Position numbers and translations under genes: made by a program
Assembly: GCA_014526335.1 (NCBI GenBank)
Contig: JACTAT010000022.1
Location: 269,190-333,189, forward strand
Direction: 5' to 3'
Length of the DNA: 64,000 bases
Source of the DNA: Chrysaora quinquecirrha
Taxonomy: Eukaryota; Cnidaria; Scyphozoa; Semaeostomeae; Pelagiidae
Notes under the pieces: generated by a model
Seen by the model: the letters and a program-made list of their open reading frames with translations, nothing else
Told to the model about the DNA's origin: nothing
The model's database searches: none
Part shown: piece by piece, positions 24,901 to 27,900 of the stretch
Layout: the number at the start of each line of letters is the position of its first letter
Numbering within the stretch: position 1 is the stretch's first letter

Positions 24901-27900
24901 CCGTGTTGTGTGCTTGTTTTATTTGAAATCATTTTTTTGAAAACTAAATTGAAACCCTAGAGTTATTTCAACATTTCTTCCCAGTTTTTGCTCAACAGCC
25001 AGCTCTGGCGCCCTTGCGAAACGATCAAACATTGTTTACAATTCTAATCTAAAGATTCATCGGTATGAAAGTAAATTTATCACGTCTTCTGAATTTCAGA
25101 CAAAAAATGCAAATTTGAGCTTGGTCTGCTTATTCCACATGGGCACCTTCTTCAGTTCAACGGTGTAGGTTGTCCAAACTGCCGATGTGAAAACGGGCAG
25201 ATTAAATGCCCTGCCATCAGTTGTCCTAATGAACAATGCGAAGATGGAGTTCTTCAAATGGACGAAGCGGACTGCTGTCCAACTTGTGTCATTCAACATA
25301 AATGCCTAGCATCTGGCAAGTCATATAACGTTGGGGAGAAATTTTTCGTCAATAAAACATCAAGATCATGCGAAGTATGTACTTGTTTGGTTGGTGGAAG
25401 ATCTTCATGTAAAGAGCAAAAGTGTCCTGTCCTAAAATGTAGAAACCCGATGAAAATCAACAGCTCTTGTTGCCCTGTGTGCCCAACTCAGATTCGTTGC
25501 AAGAGCCCGAAAACTGGTAAGCAGTGAAAATATATATAGTGAGAAATATTTTTTAGGGCGTATTTTTTTGGTAACCTTCTGTTTTCAGCAGACTTTCTGA
25601 ATTCCGAAAACGGGAGACTTGGCAGGGAAAAAGTTTCCGGTACCAAAAAAACACGGTTTCTGAAATTCGTAGGCTGACGCAACAAGGCTACCGTCTCCTT
25701 GGTTGCCACGCTTGTGAAATTTTTTGAGCATGCGCCGTTCTTAAGGGATGCTGATGATTTCTAAAGGGTAGCCCGCGAAATTGCAAAACATTTCAAACGT
25801 GAAAGTGAGCGCTTTCTTTGTTGTGAACTGTGACACAGAGGGGAGTGGTTTGACCGATAGACCAACTGAGTTAACATTTCGTTCTAAATTACCTTATGCA
25901 GCATTATTTTCAACTTGAACAGCTTTTTAAGAAGATTACATCATCTCTAAAGGTTTGAAATTAACTATGAAATTACTATTCAATACTCAGAACGAGATTC
26001 CTTGCGATGTCTGCGAAACCTTCCAGCTTCGGGGGCAGAAGGTTTTGGAGGCCTGCCAAACCTGCCGTTTTCAGAAGACGGTACCAAAAAATACGTTTTG
26101 ACGTCTACTGAAAAGAGAAGGCGTCTGCTGAAAACAGAATGTGACCAAAAAAGTACGCCCTTAGAATCGCATCACTTCATATTAAGTTTTTAATTTAATT
26201 AAGGTTGCAGGTTTGTTTTGAAATGGTGTGTTTTGGCGCAAATCGCTAGGATCTCAGGAGTATATGAACTTACGAGACGTCTACCTTGGGCTTTATCCTC
26301 TATTATTGATTGATTTATTTGTTTGTTTGTTTGTTTGCTTGTTTTGTTGTTTGTATGTTTGTTTACTTATTTGTTTGATTGACTGTTTGTTTGGTTGTTT
26401 GTTTGTTTGATTGATTGTTGGTATGTTTGTTTATTTGTTTGATTGACTGTCTGTATGTTTGTTTATTTACTTGTTTATTTGTTGATTGTTTGTTTGATTG
26501 TTTGTTTCTTTGTCGATTTAATAATTTGTTTATTTGATTGTTTGATTGTTTGTTTGATTGTTTGTTTGAATGTTTGTTATTATGCTTTGATTGATTGTTT
26601 GATTGTTTGTTTGTTTGTATGTTTGTTTATTTATTTGTTTGTTTGATTGTTTGTTTGATTGTTTGTTTCTTCGTCTATTTAATAATTTGTTTATTTGATT
26701 GTTTGATTGTTTGTTTGTTTGGTTGTTTGAATGTTTGTTATTATGCTTTGATTTATTGTTTGATTGTTTGTTTGTTTGTTTGTTTAATTGTTTGAATGTT
26801 TGTTTTGTTTTGATTGGTTGTTTGATTGTTTGTTTGTTTGTTTATTTATTTATTTATTTATTTATTTCTTTATTTGTTATTAATTTATCTTTTAGGTGAC
26901 CTTTATAAACTTGGAGAGACGTGGTCAAACGGTAACATGAATGGCTGCTCGAAATGCACTTGCGTTGGATTATCTCCAACCAAAGGCACAATCGAATGTA
27001 AAGAACCAAACTGCCCGAGTCTCAATTGTGAAAAATATGTTTACTTGAAAGGTAAGCTGTATTTATATGACAACCCTTTCCAAAAGCAAGCCCTGGAGCC
27101 GGGGGGGGTGAGTACTTCTATTGTTTAATATATTACCCCTGTGGTTAGTACTTCCATTGTTTAATATGCTAGTCGTGCCGCCCAAATTGGCTACACGCAT
27201 TTTGTTAAGAGAATACCTCAAATGTTGCTCCGGGTTGATATTCTGAAAAAAATTTCAAAGTTTGAGCCTAAAATATGCTCAAATATGCTTCAAATATGCT
27301 CAACTGAAACTAGTTTCCATCCAGTTACGCTTTGCTTAGAAGTTATATAGCTTTATATAGATCGCTTTGAATATATATCAATATATTCTAATTATATAAC
27401 TTTATGTATGTACTGTATATCGCTTCGCTTTTTATATATGGCTTTTTTTTAGCTCAATATAGCTTTAAGAAGCTGATCTCTAAAACTCAAAGCAAAACTC
27501 AATCTATATAGCTTTACTCAATCAATATAGCTTTAAGAAGCTGATCTCTAAAACTCAAAGCAAAACTCAATCGAATGTCAACCCCTAAACTACTGAATAG
27601 ACAGACGTTAATAACAATTTTTTCAAGCAGTATTGACTCTTAAAATTTTCTCTTTTCCTCCCTGCCACCCCTCTCGCCGTCTCTGTCAAATTTTATGAAC
27701 AGAAAGTTTTACCAGCGATATTTTATTAACTCCTACCAAATTTTGATTTTCAAGGAACCTGCTGTCCAACTTGCTATCAGAAAAATCCAAAACGACCATT
27801 AACAAACATTTCGGACATATTTTGCAAGGCTGAACTGAACCCAATAATCACACGGCAAGCCTCTTGCACGGATCCAAGAACTAGCCTCGTTTACGCTGAA

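Noticed and set aside
26228..26899. Cys/Leu-rich membrane-like proteins
   Set aside because: Translation of TTTG/TTGA repeats; the real exon begins at 26896.
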